NCBI RefSeq assembly: GCF_000003195.3
Contig: NC_012870.2
Location: 54,518,049-54,582,048 of the forward strand
Direction of reading: 5' to 3'
Source: Sorghum bicolor
Taxonomy: Eukaryota; Streptophyta; Magnoliopsida; Poales; Poaceae
Length of the DNA stretch: 64,000 nucleotides
The position numbers and the translations under genes are program-made. The stretch's first letter is position 1. Each line of letters begins with the position of its first letter. Of this stretch, positions 12,247 to 22,822 are shown in pieces. Below the pieces are notes generated by a model, which was not told the origin of the DNA, ran no database searches, and saw only the letters and a program-made list of their open reading frames with translations.

Positions 12247-13540
12247 GGGGGTTAGAATAAAGTCTTATGGGGTACAAGAAACCTGTCCGTGAGCCGCCAA
12301 TAGGTGGGGCCGACCGACCCCACCTACTAGGTCGACTAGTCTGCCCCTGTGGGAAGTCGCCTCGTGCCGCCTCCTATGTTCCTTTCGAACTGTTCTAGTC
12401 CTTATTCTGTACATTTTTCGTGCGAATCAAAATTTTCATGTAACGATCCCATAGAACCTAGATTCAACCCCTCCTGCAAGTGAGAGAGAGAAAATAGAGT
12501 CAATTGATAAGACACTAGTGTTTTGAGTTTATGGTTTTAAGAGTCTTAAATTAGTTTATTTAAATTAGTTTGCTTGAATTGTGTAATAAAGGTGCCTTCA
12601 ATGATTTCAATAAGTCATATATTTTCTCTCTATTATTATTTTTAGATATTTGTCTTGTCTCCACATGTTTTGTTAAGATAATATGAAACAAGTGTAGGGG
12701 AGAGACCCTACTAAAATAAGTTGACTGCAAATTTATGAGAAAATAGAAGTATTCGATGACAAGACCGCACCCGACGAAGTGGACCTAGACGGGCTACAAG
12801 GGCTATGTGCGGATGTGCCCAACTCTTCATCCTATCCATCCCCATCAACATGGTGTCGTACGTTCCTTATACTATCTATTCTCGTATATTTGCTATTTGA
12901 TGACTTATTAAAAAGCAAGCTATATATTTGTCAAGATTAAAGATTAAGATTGCTTTATCATGACTCAATGATAGATTCGTACAATAGTTTTCTTGGAAAT
13001 ACTTATTATTGTTGGGAACTTTTTATTAGGGACCCCATACACTTAGGCCCTTGTGGATTGTGAGATAGAAGAATAACGAGAACCTGATTCTTAATGTTTT
13101 GTCATTTAGAGAATTTCTTTTCAAAAATATTGAACATAATAGCTCATCTTCCTCTGTGGTAAAATCAAAGCCTACCCAAGCCTTACATGTTTATAAAACT
13201 AGCTCATAAGCTATTTGTTTTGTATTGAGTCGAGTCAAACTATGCAAGACCCTTGTTGAGAGGTGAGTCATGCTCTCAAGATCAAGATCACTTACACCCA
13301 GATATATCTGCTGCTCCTACCCTAGGAGTACGCAAAAACATGCATTTTTCACCCAAAAAAACTATCTCCTACCCTAGGAGAAGATCCAAAATGATCATAG
13401 GTTTTAGAATAAATGCTTCAAGATTGTGATTAATTCCTTTTCAAATTTATTGTATTCTAGGGCTGAGACATAGAGCTATGCAAAATAAGTGTTCTAAAAA
13501 AGAGAAGAGAAGAAAATGATAGCCCCTATCTCTGTACGTG
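12247..13540. other. Gypsy-type remnant without genes
   Basis: No ORF of note. The first 250 bp contain the GGCCGACC/ACCTACTAGGTCG type of sequence also seen in the gypsy LTR at 16800-16880. The part at 13190-13520 resembles the 3' non-coding interior of the complete gypsy element at 32540-32850 (phrases such as CTGCTCCTACC, then a purine-rich AGAAGAGAAGAAAA stretch). I read it as the left part of the gypsy remnant whose 3' LTR is at 16332-17830. Confidence 0.45.
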
Positions 13541-13626
13541 AAGAAGTTTATTATCAGAAAGTCTAAAGATCTTCATTGTAAATTCTTCAAGAAGACTCTC
13601 AAGGAGCAATGTAGAATTAGGTTAGC

Positions 13627-13833
13627 GAGGCTCTGGCTAGTCCTCCAATTGTAGCTAAAACCCTATCATCTGGATCGGATACCTTTCTGGTCAGTGATCT
13701 CCTCAAGGCAAAGGAGCCCGCACCTAGCCGTGTTGAACTAGAGGAGCTGGGTGACGAGGAAGTCCAAGAAATCTCCCCGGCCCTCTTCACACCTAGGAAG
13801 AGAAGGGCTGTCAAAGGCCAAGGAAAGGATTGA
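13627..13833 (+). pseudogene. LINE ORF1 C-terminal fragment
   Basis: The frame from GCTCTGGCTAGTCC reads to a stop at 13831 and encodes a Ser/Glu-rich tail ending in a basic RKRRAVKGQGK stretch, like the C-terminus of plant L1 ORF1 nucleic-acid-binding proteins. No start and no zinc knuckle remain. The minus-strand ORFs over the same bases look like shadows. Confidence 0.5.
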
Positions 13834-14345
13834 TGACAGGTTCCTACGGTGAAGCAAGAGGATTGCCATGAAGCTTGATGGATACAAATCTCCCCAGAAG
13901 ACAGTAATTGAAGCAACACCTCTGGCCATGATCCCGCCTTCTCCCCTTGTGCCAGCCCCAGTGCCGTACCTGACAAAGGAGATCGTGGAAGGCATCACCA
14001 CTAGATTCCTCTAGATACACCCTATTGTTGTGTCTACTGCCATCCTCTCAAAGGACAATAGTGATGAATAGTTGCTCTCAATGGCTAGTGTGGTCGTCAC
14101 AGTTTGTTTCAGTGACGATGGTGCTTATCTTTTGGTCCCATGCTTCTATTAGCATTCCTATTAGTAGATAGCCTACGTACTGCATAAATAAGCATTATGT
14201 ATTGCCTTGGTTTGGGTTTAGTTATCTTAAACTCTTCTATTACAGTTACCCCTTTAATATCTACTATCAGTTTGATACCTATACTACTCCTTGGAGGGGT
14301 AGTTTTCTTTGTCCTTTCATTATGAGTACATATGAATAACAACTG

Positions 14346-15720
14346 AAGATTTAATATTTGGTTTGGAACATTAGGGGTATCAACTCAAATAAAAAATGGA
14401 TGCAATCAGAGTAAGATCAATGAGAGTTCCTATCAGATTGTCTCCTTACAGGAAACCAAGAGAGAAATTTTTGACCAACTCTATCTCAAGAACTTTTGTC
14501 CCAAAAGTCTTAATTATTTTGCCTTCTTCCCATCCTCTAGAGCCTTTGGGGGATATCATCACTATGTGGAATAGCTCCATCTTTACGGGTACCACCATCC
14601 AAACTAATGCCTACTACGTCACGGTCAAGTTCAGTAACAAATCTAGACACAGTTGCTTGTGGAGCAAAGGAGATATCCAAAAAAGAGGAACTTGCCTAGC
14701 AGCATGGGAACCCATGTGTAGGAAGAAGGATGAGGGGGGCTTGGAATTATCAACATCCACAATCAGAACCTAGCCTTGCTCATGAAATTTCTAGATAAAT
14801 TCTACAATCATGCCGATATACCATAATAGTAACATCCCACCTCATGCAAAAAACCCCTGTGGCTCTTTCTAGTGGAAGGACATTATCAAACTTTTCAGCA
14901 AATTCAGAAACTTTGCCATCTACCACCCTAACTCTGGCACTACAGTGTCCCTTTGGAATGATTCATGGTCTGATGGCGCACTAGAGCTAAGGATGCCTCA
15001 TCTTTATTCCTTTGCTAAGAAAAAGAACTGCTCTCTCAAATTCTTCTTAGACATAGATCTAAGTTGAGTCTTCTGTCTGCCTCTCTCAGTCTAGGCCTCA
15101 ACTCAATTGAATGAGCTACATTAGATTGCCGATGGCCTCCACTGGGATCCTATCTAGCCTGATTCCTAGAGTTACTCCTGGGGCCCAAAGTTCACCTCCG
15201 AGAATGCTTACAATGCCCTTCAAGGTAGAATTGAAGCCACCCCTCTTTTCAGCTGGTTATGAAAATCAGGTGCTCTGGGGAAACAAAAATTCTTTGCCTG
15301 GCTCTTATTCAAAGATAGGCTCAGCACAAGGAACATCCTGAGAAGGAAGAATATGTTTCTAGATGATTACAGTTGTGTCCTTTGTGTCAATGGCCCATAA
15401 GAAACAAATCATCACCTCTTCTTTGATTGCCCTTTCAGCATTGCTTGCTAGAACTCGATTGGAGGGCACTAGGATCTCTCTCTCCCACCCCTGAACATGT
15501 TGATACAGGCTAGAATCAGTTTCGACAGCCACATCTTTAGGGAAATTTTTATCGCTGCTTGTTGGAACATTTGGAAATCAAGGAATGGTATCATATTTGA
15601 AAATATACCTACCTCCCTGATGGCTTGGAAAGAAGCATTCAAGGCTGACCTTAGCCTGGTGTGTATCAAGGCTAAGAGGAAGATTTCTGATCCACTAATG
15701 GCATGGCGAGAGAGTCCTTA
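14346..15720 (+). pseudogene. LINE ORF2 remnant (endonuclease start, zf-RVT end)
   Basis: At 14346-14640 the endonuclease N-terminus is recognisable (WNIRGINSN, then SLQETKREIFDQ) with stops and frame changes. After a deletion of the rest of the endonuclease and nearly all of the RT, reading resumes near 14690 with the KDEGGL motif that precedes the zf-RVT domain. The LFKDRLSTRNILRRKN and CVLCV pieces follow around 15310-15390. The tail keeps WNIWKSRNGIIF (about 15563-15598). Frames are broken by indels, and the copy cannot be active. Confidence 0.65.
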
Positions 15721-15849
15721 TTTCTTCTCCTTTTTATTTTGGGCTTTACAAGCCTTGTACCTTGTACAGATGTATAGTTATTATTTGTTATTACCTTTGT
15801 TTATAGCAATGAAAAAAGAAAAATAATATAGATAGCGAATTTCCCTGCC

Positions 15850-16331
15850 GTTTCCTAAAAAAATTTCCACACACATGCACAATTTTGATCTAAGAGTATG
15901 ACGCTCCCCTCCAGGGATTTCGACTTTGACTTGGCAACATATGCAAGGTAAGTAATCTACATCCTTGAATTACCTAAAACTCCAGATACAACCTTTTAGA
16001 GGTAGGATGTGTTCAAGGCATTAATCTTTAAATGCCTTAGTGAGATCCACAAATACTACATATATGAGTGATTTGAGTGCACCACAAGAAGGAGAAGGTA
16101 AGCTATGATTCTTTTCAAAAATATCTATAAAAACTCCAAGGATTGATACATGAAAGGGGTTCTATTTCCTGCTCTTCCATTATTCAACCGACCAAAGTTT
16201 TATGGTAGACACATTGAATCCCGCAGTACAGGTATGACTAAGAAAGGTCCAGTGCTGATGTCTTGTCTTATAGTTATGCAAAGTCATCTAACCTTTTCTC
16301 GAGGACGAGTAAAGCCCAAGTGTGGGGAGTT
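15850..16331 (+). other. Gypsy internal 3' remainder with PPT
   Basis: Non-coding sequence resuming the gypsy element after the LINE. It ends in CGAGGACGAGTAAAGCCC and AAGTGTGGGGAG (about 16318-16329), the polypurine tract arrangement seen before gypsy 3' LTRs; compare GGGACGAGCAAGAGG before the LTR at 33660. Confidence 0.55.
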
Positions 16332-17830
16332 TGTGACAGTAATTAACTCCAATTATAAACTGTCAACTAATGCCAAAGAGCTAACTAAAATGAACCAAAG
16401 TGCCTTTGATTTGATTTAAACCTAATGAGTTCCACGGGTTTTGGTGTTCTCACTTGTTTTGTAGATATTAGATATTTTATACATAAAAGCATCTCAAATG
16501 ATGAATTAGAGCATACCATTGCAAAGAGCTTATTGAGACGATCAAAATGGATATATCGTTCATTATAATTGAAGTCCCGACGAGAGAGTCCTTATTGGAT
16601 ACACTTTAGAACACTCTAGAAGACACTAGACCATCACCAAGCAATAGTTTTAGGGACTAATCAAACTAATTCCATAGCTTTGGTGAATTGTGATTTTCTA
16701 GGGATTCTAAGAGTAGGAGTTAAGGAACCAAATCAAATTATGTCAGAATTCCACAAGAATTGATGGGAAGGTTCCAGAAGACACCAAAGGACACCACATC
16801 AAAGGAGAAGGCGACCTGGCCCTGAGCCAGGTCGGTCGGCCTACTAGGTGGGGCTAGCCAGCCTAGGTGGGTCCCACCTATCATCCAGCTTTGCACGATG
16901 GTTTCCAGCCAACCTCTACGATGCATCTTGACCATTGTTTTAAGTCGGTTTGATCCAAGGGCTACGGTTCATCCCACCGGGCTATATATGTGCAGCCGCT
17001 TTTTCTTCTTTTTGTGGAAAGGCAGACCCCCTGAGGTATCTTGAAGACTTCAATTTATTATCTCTAGACAAGATCAAGAGAGGGGTCCCTAGAATCTCTC
17101 TAGAGCCTAGCAATCAAGAAGAAGACTAGTACACCTATAGTTGGTTTAAATCTAGTCTTAGAATTAGAACTAGAAGAGAGAGATTGGTAGAAGATCTAGA
17201 GGAAGCTCCAAGCCTATCAGTGCTCCTTCTTCAGCTTATATGTGCGGATTCAAGTTCTTTAGGAGCTTGGATCAGAGATTTCTTCAGTCATCAGCTTCTA
17301 TTAGTCAGTAAGTTTATTATTCTTATTGTTCTTCTAGTTTATGAGTTTCTTTTGAGTATTTTGATCTAGTGCACTAGGTTAAAATATAATTTGTAGTGTA
17401 AGCGTGGTTCTTAGGTTCGGGTTACTCATAGATACACCCTATAGTCCGGATCGGTGGTAGATCGCAAAGGTGACAACTTTGTTGAGTCTTATATAGTCCA
17501 CCTCCCGTTTATAGGTGATATTCGTAGGAGACCTTTTGTTACGTGGTAAATTTGTATTATGTTTGTGACTTTCCATAGTAATTCCCTAGCATATCAATAA
17601 GTACAAAAACTCTCTAAAAGTAGAATTAGACCACCATAGTTCTCTCCCTCAACCTTCTAGAGTCTCATCCTTGATTGTGCTTAGGGATTAATCCAAGATC
17701 AAGATCCCTCCATCAGTTCCTTTCGGTTTGATATTAAAGCTAGGCCATCCTGGTGAAGTGCTACATCAGGATCTTATCTGTGTGCTTGCGAATAATTATA
17801 GATCTTAGTGTGCATTAACAAATACCAACA
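16332..17830 (+). repeat. Ty3-gypsy 3' LTR (1.5 kb)
   Basis: Starts TGTGACAG directly after a polypurine tract and ends AATACCAACA, giving TG...CA termini. A TATATATG box at 16983-16990 precedes the presumed RNA start. The downstream half (GTTACTCATAGATA, TTCCTTTCGGTTTGATATTAA, GGTGAAGTGCT) parallels the LTRs of the complete element at 26846-34866, so the two are related families. A matching 5' LTR was not found in the window. Confidence 0.7.
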
Positions 17831-18245
17831 GTCTGCAAACTCACATGACTGTCGAAAAGGTCCGACGAAGAGTCATCAGACACAATCTCAGCGTCTGGTG
17901 AGTTCACAGACGAAACCTTACTAGTGCAATATGAGTATCGGACGCGCCGACGCTAGAGCGTCGGATGCTCTGACGCACGGTTGGAGATTCGTCTCACTGC
18001 GCTGCACACATCGGATACGGCCTCAGCGTCCAACGCTGTCTGACCCATCGTCAGACGAGTGTTTCTCGCGGAGAAACACTCGCGTGACTTTTTCGAAACT
18101 TTCCTCCGGCGCAATGGAAAATATACATTTCATTTTTCCGAAAGCATCGAATCCCGCCTCACAAGCTCGGTGGGAGGGAGAGAAGAACATAAACCCCTCT
18201 CTACCCTAGGAACTTCTCTTCCTTTGCAAATGTGTTAACACCACC
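17831..18245 (-). repeat. Inverted fragment of a copia LTR
   Basis: Read in reverse this matches the early part of the LTR family at 10480-10900. It includes the GGTTGAG/TCTCTCCCTCC segment, GCACTTTTC-type sequence, the 11-bp-stem hairpin (18057-18081) and octamers of the GCGTC type. Similarity is clear but diverged. It abuts the gypsy LTR end on the left and a LINE fragment on the right. Confidence 0.6.
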
Positions 18246-18822
18246 AAGTGTTCACCACCAAAGTTTATAGAATTCTAGTTGGATACAGGGATGTACACTT
18301 AATATACAAGTGGCTTTGGAAAAGTCAGTGCCAGCCAAAACACAAAGTATTTTTCTGGCTTTTGATCAAAGATAGGCTGAGTACTAGAAATATGTTGAGA
18401 AGGGGCTTGGACCTAGTCACCTATATAATTGTGTGCTGTGCAACCGTTTGTTGGAAGAATCAAGCCAACATCTGTTCCTAGACTGTTCTTTCGCAAGAAT
18501 GTGCTGGGATATTCTGGTCCGCTGAATGCTGAAATCGTATATAGTGCAGAAGAGCTCAGAGCTCAACTAAATTCGTAATTTTTCATGGAGGCTATCATCC
18601 TTGTGTTGGACCATCTGAACAGCCAGGAACGATTTGATCTTCAGAGGCGTCAACTTAAACTTGAATGGTTGTCAGAGGGTTCTGTTCAAAGAGTTAAACC
18701 TTCTAAAACACAGAGTAAAGGAAAGGTGGCAGCAGCAATTTTCTTCTTGGAATCAACGTCTAACTTCAGCTCTTGCCTAGCTCTCATTTTCTTTGTCTCT
18801 TCTTTGTCCCTTAGGCGTTGCT
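18246..18822 (+). pseudogene. LINE ORF2 3' fragment (zf-RVT)
   Basis: Encodes the C-terminal end of a plant LINE ORF2. The motif YKWLWKSQCQPKHKVFFWL is followed by IKDRLSTRNMLRR, then after a one-base frame change the CVLC...HLFLDC zinc knuckle. A tail related to MEAIILV...DHLNSQ follows. It starts without an upstream RT, so it is a strongly 5'-truncated insertion or fragment. It is similar to, but distinct from, the LINE at 39958-45546. Confidence 0.65.
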
Positions 18823-19141
18823 CACTGCTACAGGGAAGAGCTTGTTCCCGGGCCCTAAGCATCTTTAGTCCCGGCTACGGAACCGGAGCTAAGGTTTCGG
18901 GACTAAATGTCCTACTTTTAGTTCCGGTTTTGTGAGTCGGGACAAAAGGTCCACCTTTAGTCTCGGTTGGTAACAACAACCGAGATTAAAAGGTGCGCCA
19001 CGGTGTGCCACCCGGCTTCCACTTTTAGTCTTGGTTGGTCTCACCAACCGGAAGTAAAGATATTTTTGTTCCGGACGCTGATTGAGCCGAGATTATTGTT
19101 CATTTTGGGGCAAGTGAATAAATGCCTGTTCTGTAGTAGTG
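18823..19141 (+). mobile_element. Small CACTA element (TTTAGTCCCGG type)
   Basis: Left end CACTGCTACAGGGAAGAG, right end complementary to CACTACTACAGAACAGG. The interior consists of subterminal repeats of the TTTAGTCCCGGTTGG kind in both orientations, typical of a very common grass CACTA family. Flanks GCT/GCC are a near-match to a 3-bp target duplication. No coding sequence. Confidence 0.65.
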
Positions 19142-20020
19142 GCCGTTGTTTGCTGACAGCTGGTAGCAGTTAGTTGTTTTCTTTTTTTCCTCTTCTTTGT
19201 TGTTCCTTTTTTTTTGTACTTCCATTTTTTTGTTTTTCTAATAAATTTCTGTTTAGCTTTTCGATTCTATAGTCGAAACACCCACTTGTACTATATTTTA
19301 TTTTTTAAAGTCGGGTTCAGATGTTCTGGGAGCGTGGTGGATGGCGTTGTTGCTTTCTGTTACGTAAAAACAGGGTCAAAGGTCTTTGTTCTAGAACAAT
19401 CCTCATGTCTTCTACGTAGATCATGACAATTTATGTATTATTATCTTGTTTTTGGCATTGCACACGTGCAGCTAACTAATTAATCATGGGCCTCGATGGC
19501 TCGCCCGTGTTGTATGGCTGACTGACGGATGACGGGCGCTGCCGCTGCAGCCTCCGCCTCAACCGATCGACGCACGTGCGGATCCCAAATTAGTGGCCTC
19601 ACAGCTGCTCACGTGATAGATAAATGGATGCTGTCAGTGTCAGCTACTATTAACAGTAGGACGATCGCCTGCATAGGTAGACAAGTCAGAGATTATTCTG
19701 TACTGCTGTATTTCCTCAGTTCTATATTTAATTTTTTTATCTCAAGTTTAATTAACTACTCGTTTTATTTAAAAAATTTATATAAATATAGTTAAATTTA
19801 AATTATTTTTGAAAAAATTTTATTAGTAACCAAGCTACGATAAAAAATAATATTTTACACAAATTTTTAAATGAGACAAGTGATCATTTTAGTTAAAAAA
19901 ATAAACGTCTTATAATTTTAGATGAATTGATAGTATTTATTTACAGGCCGGCTACTGTGTCCATGCAAATTCGAGGGAGAGAGAAAGAGAATTACTATTG
20001 CACTGTAATAATACTTCAAA
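19142..20020. other. Intergenic sequence, AT-rich
   Basis: No gene recognised. 19730-19920 is very AT-rich and may be an old MITE, but I could not define terminal repeats. Confidence 0.4.
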
Positions 20021-20023
20021 TAA

Positions 20024-20225
20024 GGCTTTGTTTAGTACCCTTCAAAACCCAAAAACTTTTTAAGATTTTCCGTCACATCGAATCTTGTACTACATATATA
20101 AAACATTAAATATAGATAAAAAATAACTAATTACATAATTTACCTATAATTTACGAGATACATCTTTTAAAGACAAAAGTGTTACCATACTCAATAATTT
20201 TTCACCCCCTCAATTAATCAAGACC
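20024..20225. mobile_element. Tourist-like MITE (GGCTTTGTTTAG), TSD TAA
   Basis: Left end GGCTTTGTTTAG and right end complementary to GGTCTTGATTAA. TAA flanks both ends (20021-20023 and 20226-20228). The interior CGTCACATCGAATCTTG identifies the family shared with 20698-20930 and 22577-22819. Confidence 0.7.
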
Positions 20226-20500
20226 TAACAATAATAGTGGTGGAAAGCTACGTCGCCTCTCATCATCCACGGATTCTGTACGTCATCTCATGTCCATTCA
20301 TCCGTCACGGCTGCCTGGAACGGCCCCACACCCGTGGGTCGTGGGTCTTCACCTCCATGGAGCCGGTCATAGTAGCGACTCTGTCGCGTGTAATAATAAC
20401 TCAATTTACCCGTGTGCACAGCTCCTCTGCTATGGCTTTATTTTTCCCTTTAATAATTATAAAATCTTACAAAAATTTGCAAACATCAGTTGCTGCTATG

Positions 20501-20951
20501 GGTCTGTTTGGTTCGCTGATTTCGTCTAGACTTGCTCGTGGCATGCTAGAGCTTGGCATACACCATGCAAAATGCCCTCTCGCCGAATCTGGCTCCTGGG
20601 AAAACAGACTTTGATTCCGTGCAACCTAGCTCGTCTGAAAAAAGCGAGCGAGCAAGCACAATCAACATGCAACCAAAAAAAGTGCTTTCTAGATTTAGGC
20701 GCATCTAAAAATCCAAAACTTTACAAGATTCTCCATCACATCAAATCTTGTGGTACATGTATGGAGTATTAAATATAAATAAAAATTATAACTAATTGCA
20801 CAGTTTACCTGTAAATCGTGAAACGAATCTTTTAAGCCTAATTACTCTATGATTGGACAATGTTTGCCAAATAAAAACGAAAGTGCTACAGTGTCAAAAT
20901 TTAAAAAACTTTTTAGATCTAAACAAGGCCTAAGCAAGGCAACCGAACAAA
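20501..20951. mobile_element. Tourist-like MITE (GGTCTGTTTGG) hosting another MITE
   Basis: Terminal sequence GGTCTGTTTGGTTCGC at the left and complementary GTTTGTTCGGTTGCC at the right. A second MITE sits inside at 20698-20930. Boundaries are approximate because the ends have diverged. Confidence 0.45.
20698..20930. mobile_element. Tourist-like MITE nested in another MITE
   Basis: Right end complementary to GGCCTTGTTTAGATC, a degenerate left end GGCGCATCTAAAAATCC, flanked by TTA and TAA. The interior CCATCACATCAAATCTTG and ATGATTGGACAATGTTTG match the family at 22577-22819. Confidence 0.65.
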
Positions 20952-21835
20952 CATATATGGCTGCATGACCATGTTCTAGCTCTCTAGATGCAATATTAAA
21001 CTAGCGGAGAAACAACTCAAACAGATCCTACAACAACCGTCTTCCTCTTCGCCAATATCGAATACTATGCAACACTCGTCTATATGGAATTACAATTTTC
21101 GACATGCAAGGCAACTACTCCTTGGATGTGCAAACCGCATTCCCGAACAAACTTTGTGCCTCTGACATCTCATCTGGTTGTTTTGCCTCTGACTTCTTTG
21201 TGGCATCTGATAATGCATTAGCTTTTAGTTAATCCAATTTCTCGAGAAAAGTTGATTGGGTGCATATACAAAGAGTCGAGTACACGCATTGGTTGATTGT
21301 ACATGGTGACCAAAGCTGACGTCACCTCTGTATGTTTCATTGCTTTCATTAGAACGTAAATTAAATGGCTATTTCATCAGGTGGTAGCTACCATTAAGTT
21401 GTGACTTTGTTAATGTCAATCAATCAATAAATTGAAGGCAAAGGCTAGTCTTATGTAATAAGCGCGTGTATAGGGGTCGGAGCGAGGATGATACATGTAT
21501 TTTGGAAGAAAAGAAAAATATGCATTTGGCGACCACATGCATTATGCAAAGTGAGAATATGTACATATAAGCATGGTAGGCCTTGTTTGCATGTACTTGG
21601 ATTTACATTAATCTATATGTATTAAGGTCAATTGCAATAAAATTTAAACTAAATTTTACTTTAGTTTACTCCAACATATATGAATTGAAGTAAATCCAAC
21701 AACAGCCGAACAAGTCCGGATAATAACCGAGTGATTAGCCCAGCCAGATAGTACAAAGTACCAGTGTGGTGCCCCTGTTTCGGATGTACAGTACGTGGCT
21801 TCGACCGTTGCCAGCAGACTAGCAGAGTTTATAGA
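20952..21835. other. Region downstream of the first VQ gene
   Basis: No gene recognised. It contains the presumed 3' untranslated region of the minus-strand VQ gene near 21700-21835. The stretch GTAGGCCTTGTTTGCATGTACTTGG at about 21569 looks like one end of a further MITE; a partner could be the region ending near 21715 (CCGAACAAGTCC). Confidence 0.4.
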
Positions 21836-21943
21836 TTAGCTATGGTCGTCGGCGTTGGCCCAGTCCAGGCAGTCCTGGTACATCTGCCCCAGCGTCCGCC
21901 CCCGGCTGCTGCCGTTGCCGCCGCTCTGCTCTCCCCCGCCACG

Positions 21944-21974
<31 letters not shown>

Positions 21975-22240
21975 ACTGCATTGGTTCCTGTACCAGCGGC
22001 AGCGCCATTGCCGCCGCTGCCGCCAGCAACATGCTGATGGGTGGACGACAGCGGCGGCGGTGACGCGGCGCCTGTGAGCTGCTGCACCACGGTGCGGAAC
22101 TGGGTGGGGTGGACCACGTACACCGTCGTCGCCGCGTGCTCCCGGCGCCTCCAGTGCGGCGGCTTCTTCCCTGACTGGCCGCCGGGAGCATCCTCCTCCT
22201 CCTTGCTGGCGTTGGCGTTGGCGTTGCTGCTGCTCTTCAT
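21836..22240 (-). CDS. VQ-motif protein (VQ1)
   Basis: A 134-aa intronless ORF. ATG is at 22240-22238 (the codon before it, TTG, is not taken as the start) and TAA at 21838-21836. The motif QFRTVVQQLTG at about residues 47-57 fits the VQ consensus FxxxVQxLTG, preceded by a basic patch KKPPHWRRRE and VYVVHPTQ. An Ala/Gln repeat (AQAQAQAQAQ) and Gly-rich linker follow. The C-terminus GRTLGQMYQDCLDWANADD is shared with the gene at 50973, so the two are paralogues. VQ proteins are small nuclear cofactors of WRKY factors and MAP kinases in stress and growth control (family knowledge). The TATA box lies about 145 bp upstream, with a Tourist MITE further upstream. Confidence 0.88.
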
Positions 22241-22383
22241 CAAGATATGCTGCTGCTGCTGCCTGCTGCAATAATCGATCGGCCGGATGGAGTGACGATG
22301 GAATCAAGCAAGTGTCCGCTGGCTGGCTGGTTGCTAGTTGGCCGGCCGTTGCCGTTATGCGGCGGCGGCGCACCCGCCCACGG

Positions 22384-22392
22384 CTATTTATA
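22384..22392 (-). promoter_or_regulatory. TATA box of VQ1
   Basis: Minus-strand TATAAATAG about 145 bp before the ATG at 22240. All three VQ genes here have a TATA element at a comparable distance. Confidence 0.65.
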
Positions 22393-22576
22393 GGTAAGCA
22401 AAACGAGCATCGGCGCGGCAGAGCAGGGACGACGAAGCAGCGCGAGATCTCTCAATTCTCAAGGACCACACAGAGGCGGCGGCGACGTCATCAGGGCGGT
22501 CAGCGTGATGCTATGGTGGCGATCGATTCGATAACTAACGGATGAGATCAACTCCTTCCACAGCTGTATTGTGTTA

Positions 22577-22819
22577 GGCCTTGTTTAGTTACTAAAAAAT
22601 TTTACAAAATTTTTCAGATTCTCCGTCACATCGAATCTTTATACGCATGCATAAAGTATTAAATATAGACGAAAATAAAAACTAATTGCACAGTTTGGTC
22701 GAAATTGACGAAACGAATCTTTTGACCCTAGTTTGTCCATGATTGGATAATATTTGTCAAATACAAACGAAAGTATCACTATTTATATTTTGCAAAAAAT
22801 TTTGGAAGTAAACAACGCC
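22577..22819. mobile_element. Tourist-like MITE in the VQ1 promoter, TSD TTA
   Basis: GGCCTTGTTTAGTTACT at the left and the complement of GGCGTTGTTTACTTCC at the right, flanked by TTA (22574-22576 and 22820-22822). A 243-bp non-coding element with the CGTCACATCGAATCTT and AACGAAAGTATCAC landmarks. It lies about 185-430 bp upstream of the VQ1 TATA box. Confidence 0.8.
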
Positions 22820-22822
22820 TTA

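Larger units (their letters stand above)
13541..15826 (+). mobile_element. Decayed LINE (L1-type), internally deleted
   Basis: Pieces of ORF1 and ORF2 appear in LINE order: an ORF1 C-terminal piece at 13627-13833, an endonuclease start at 14346, then a jump to the C-terminal zinc-knuckle region from 14690 and the ORF2 tail at 15540-15720. The reverse transcriptase core is gone. The 3' end near 15826 is A-rich (GAAAAAAGAAAAATAA). Gypsy-like sequence lies on both sides, so this LINE landed in the gypsy element. The left boundary is approximate. Confidence 0.7.

Noticed and set aside
21840..22373. 177-aa and other ORFs overlapping VQ1
   Set aside because: No domain, low-complexity Arg/Gly/Ser; the VQ frame is the supported one.
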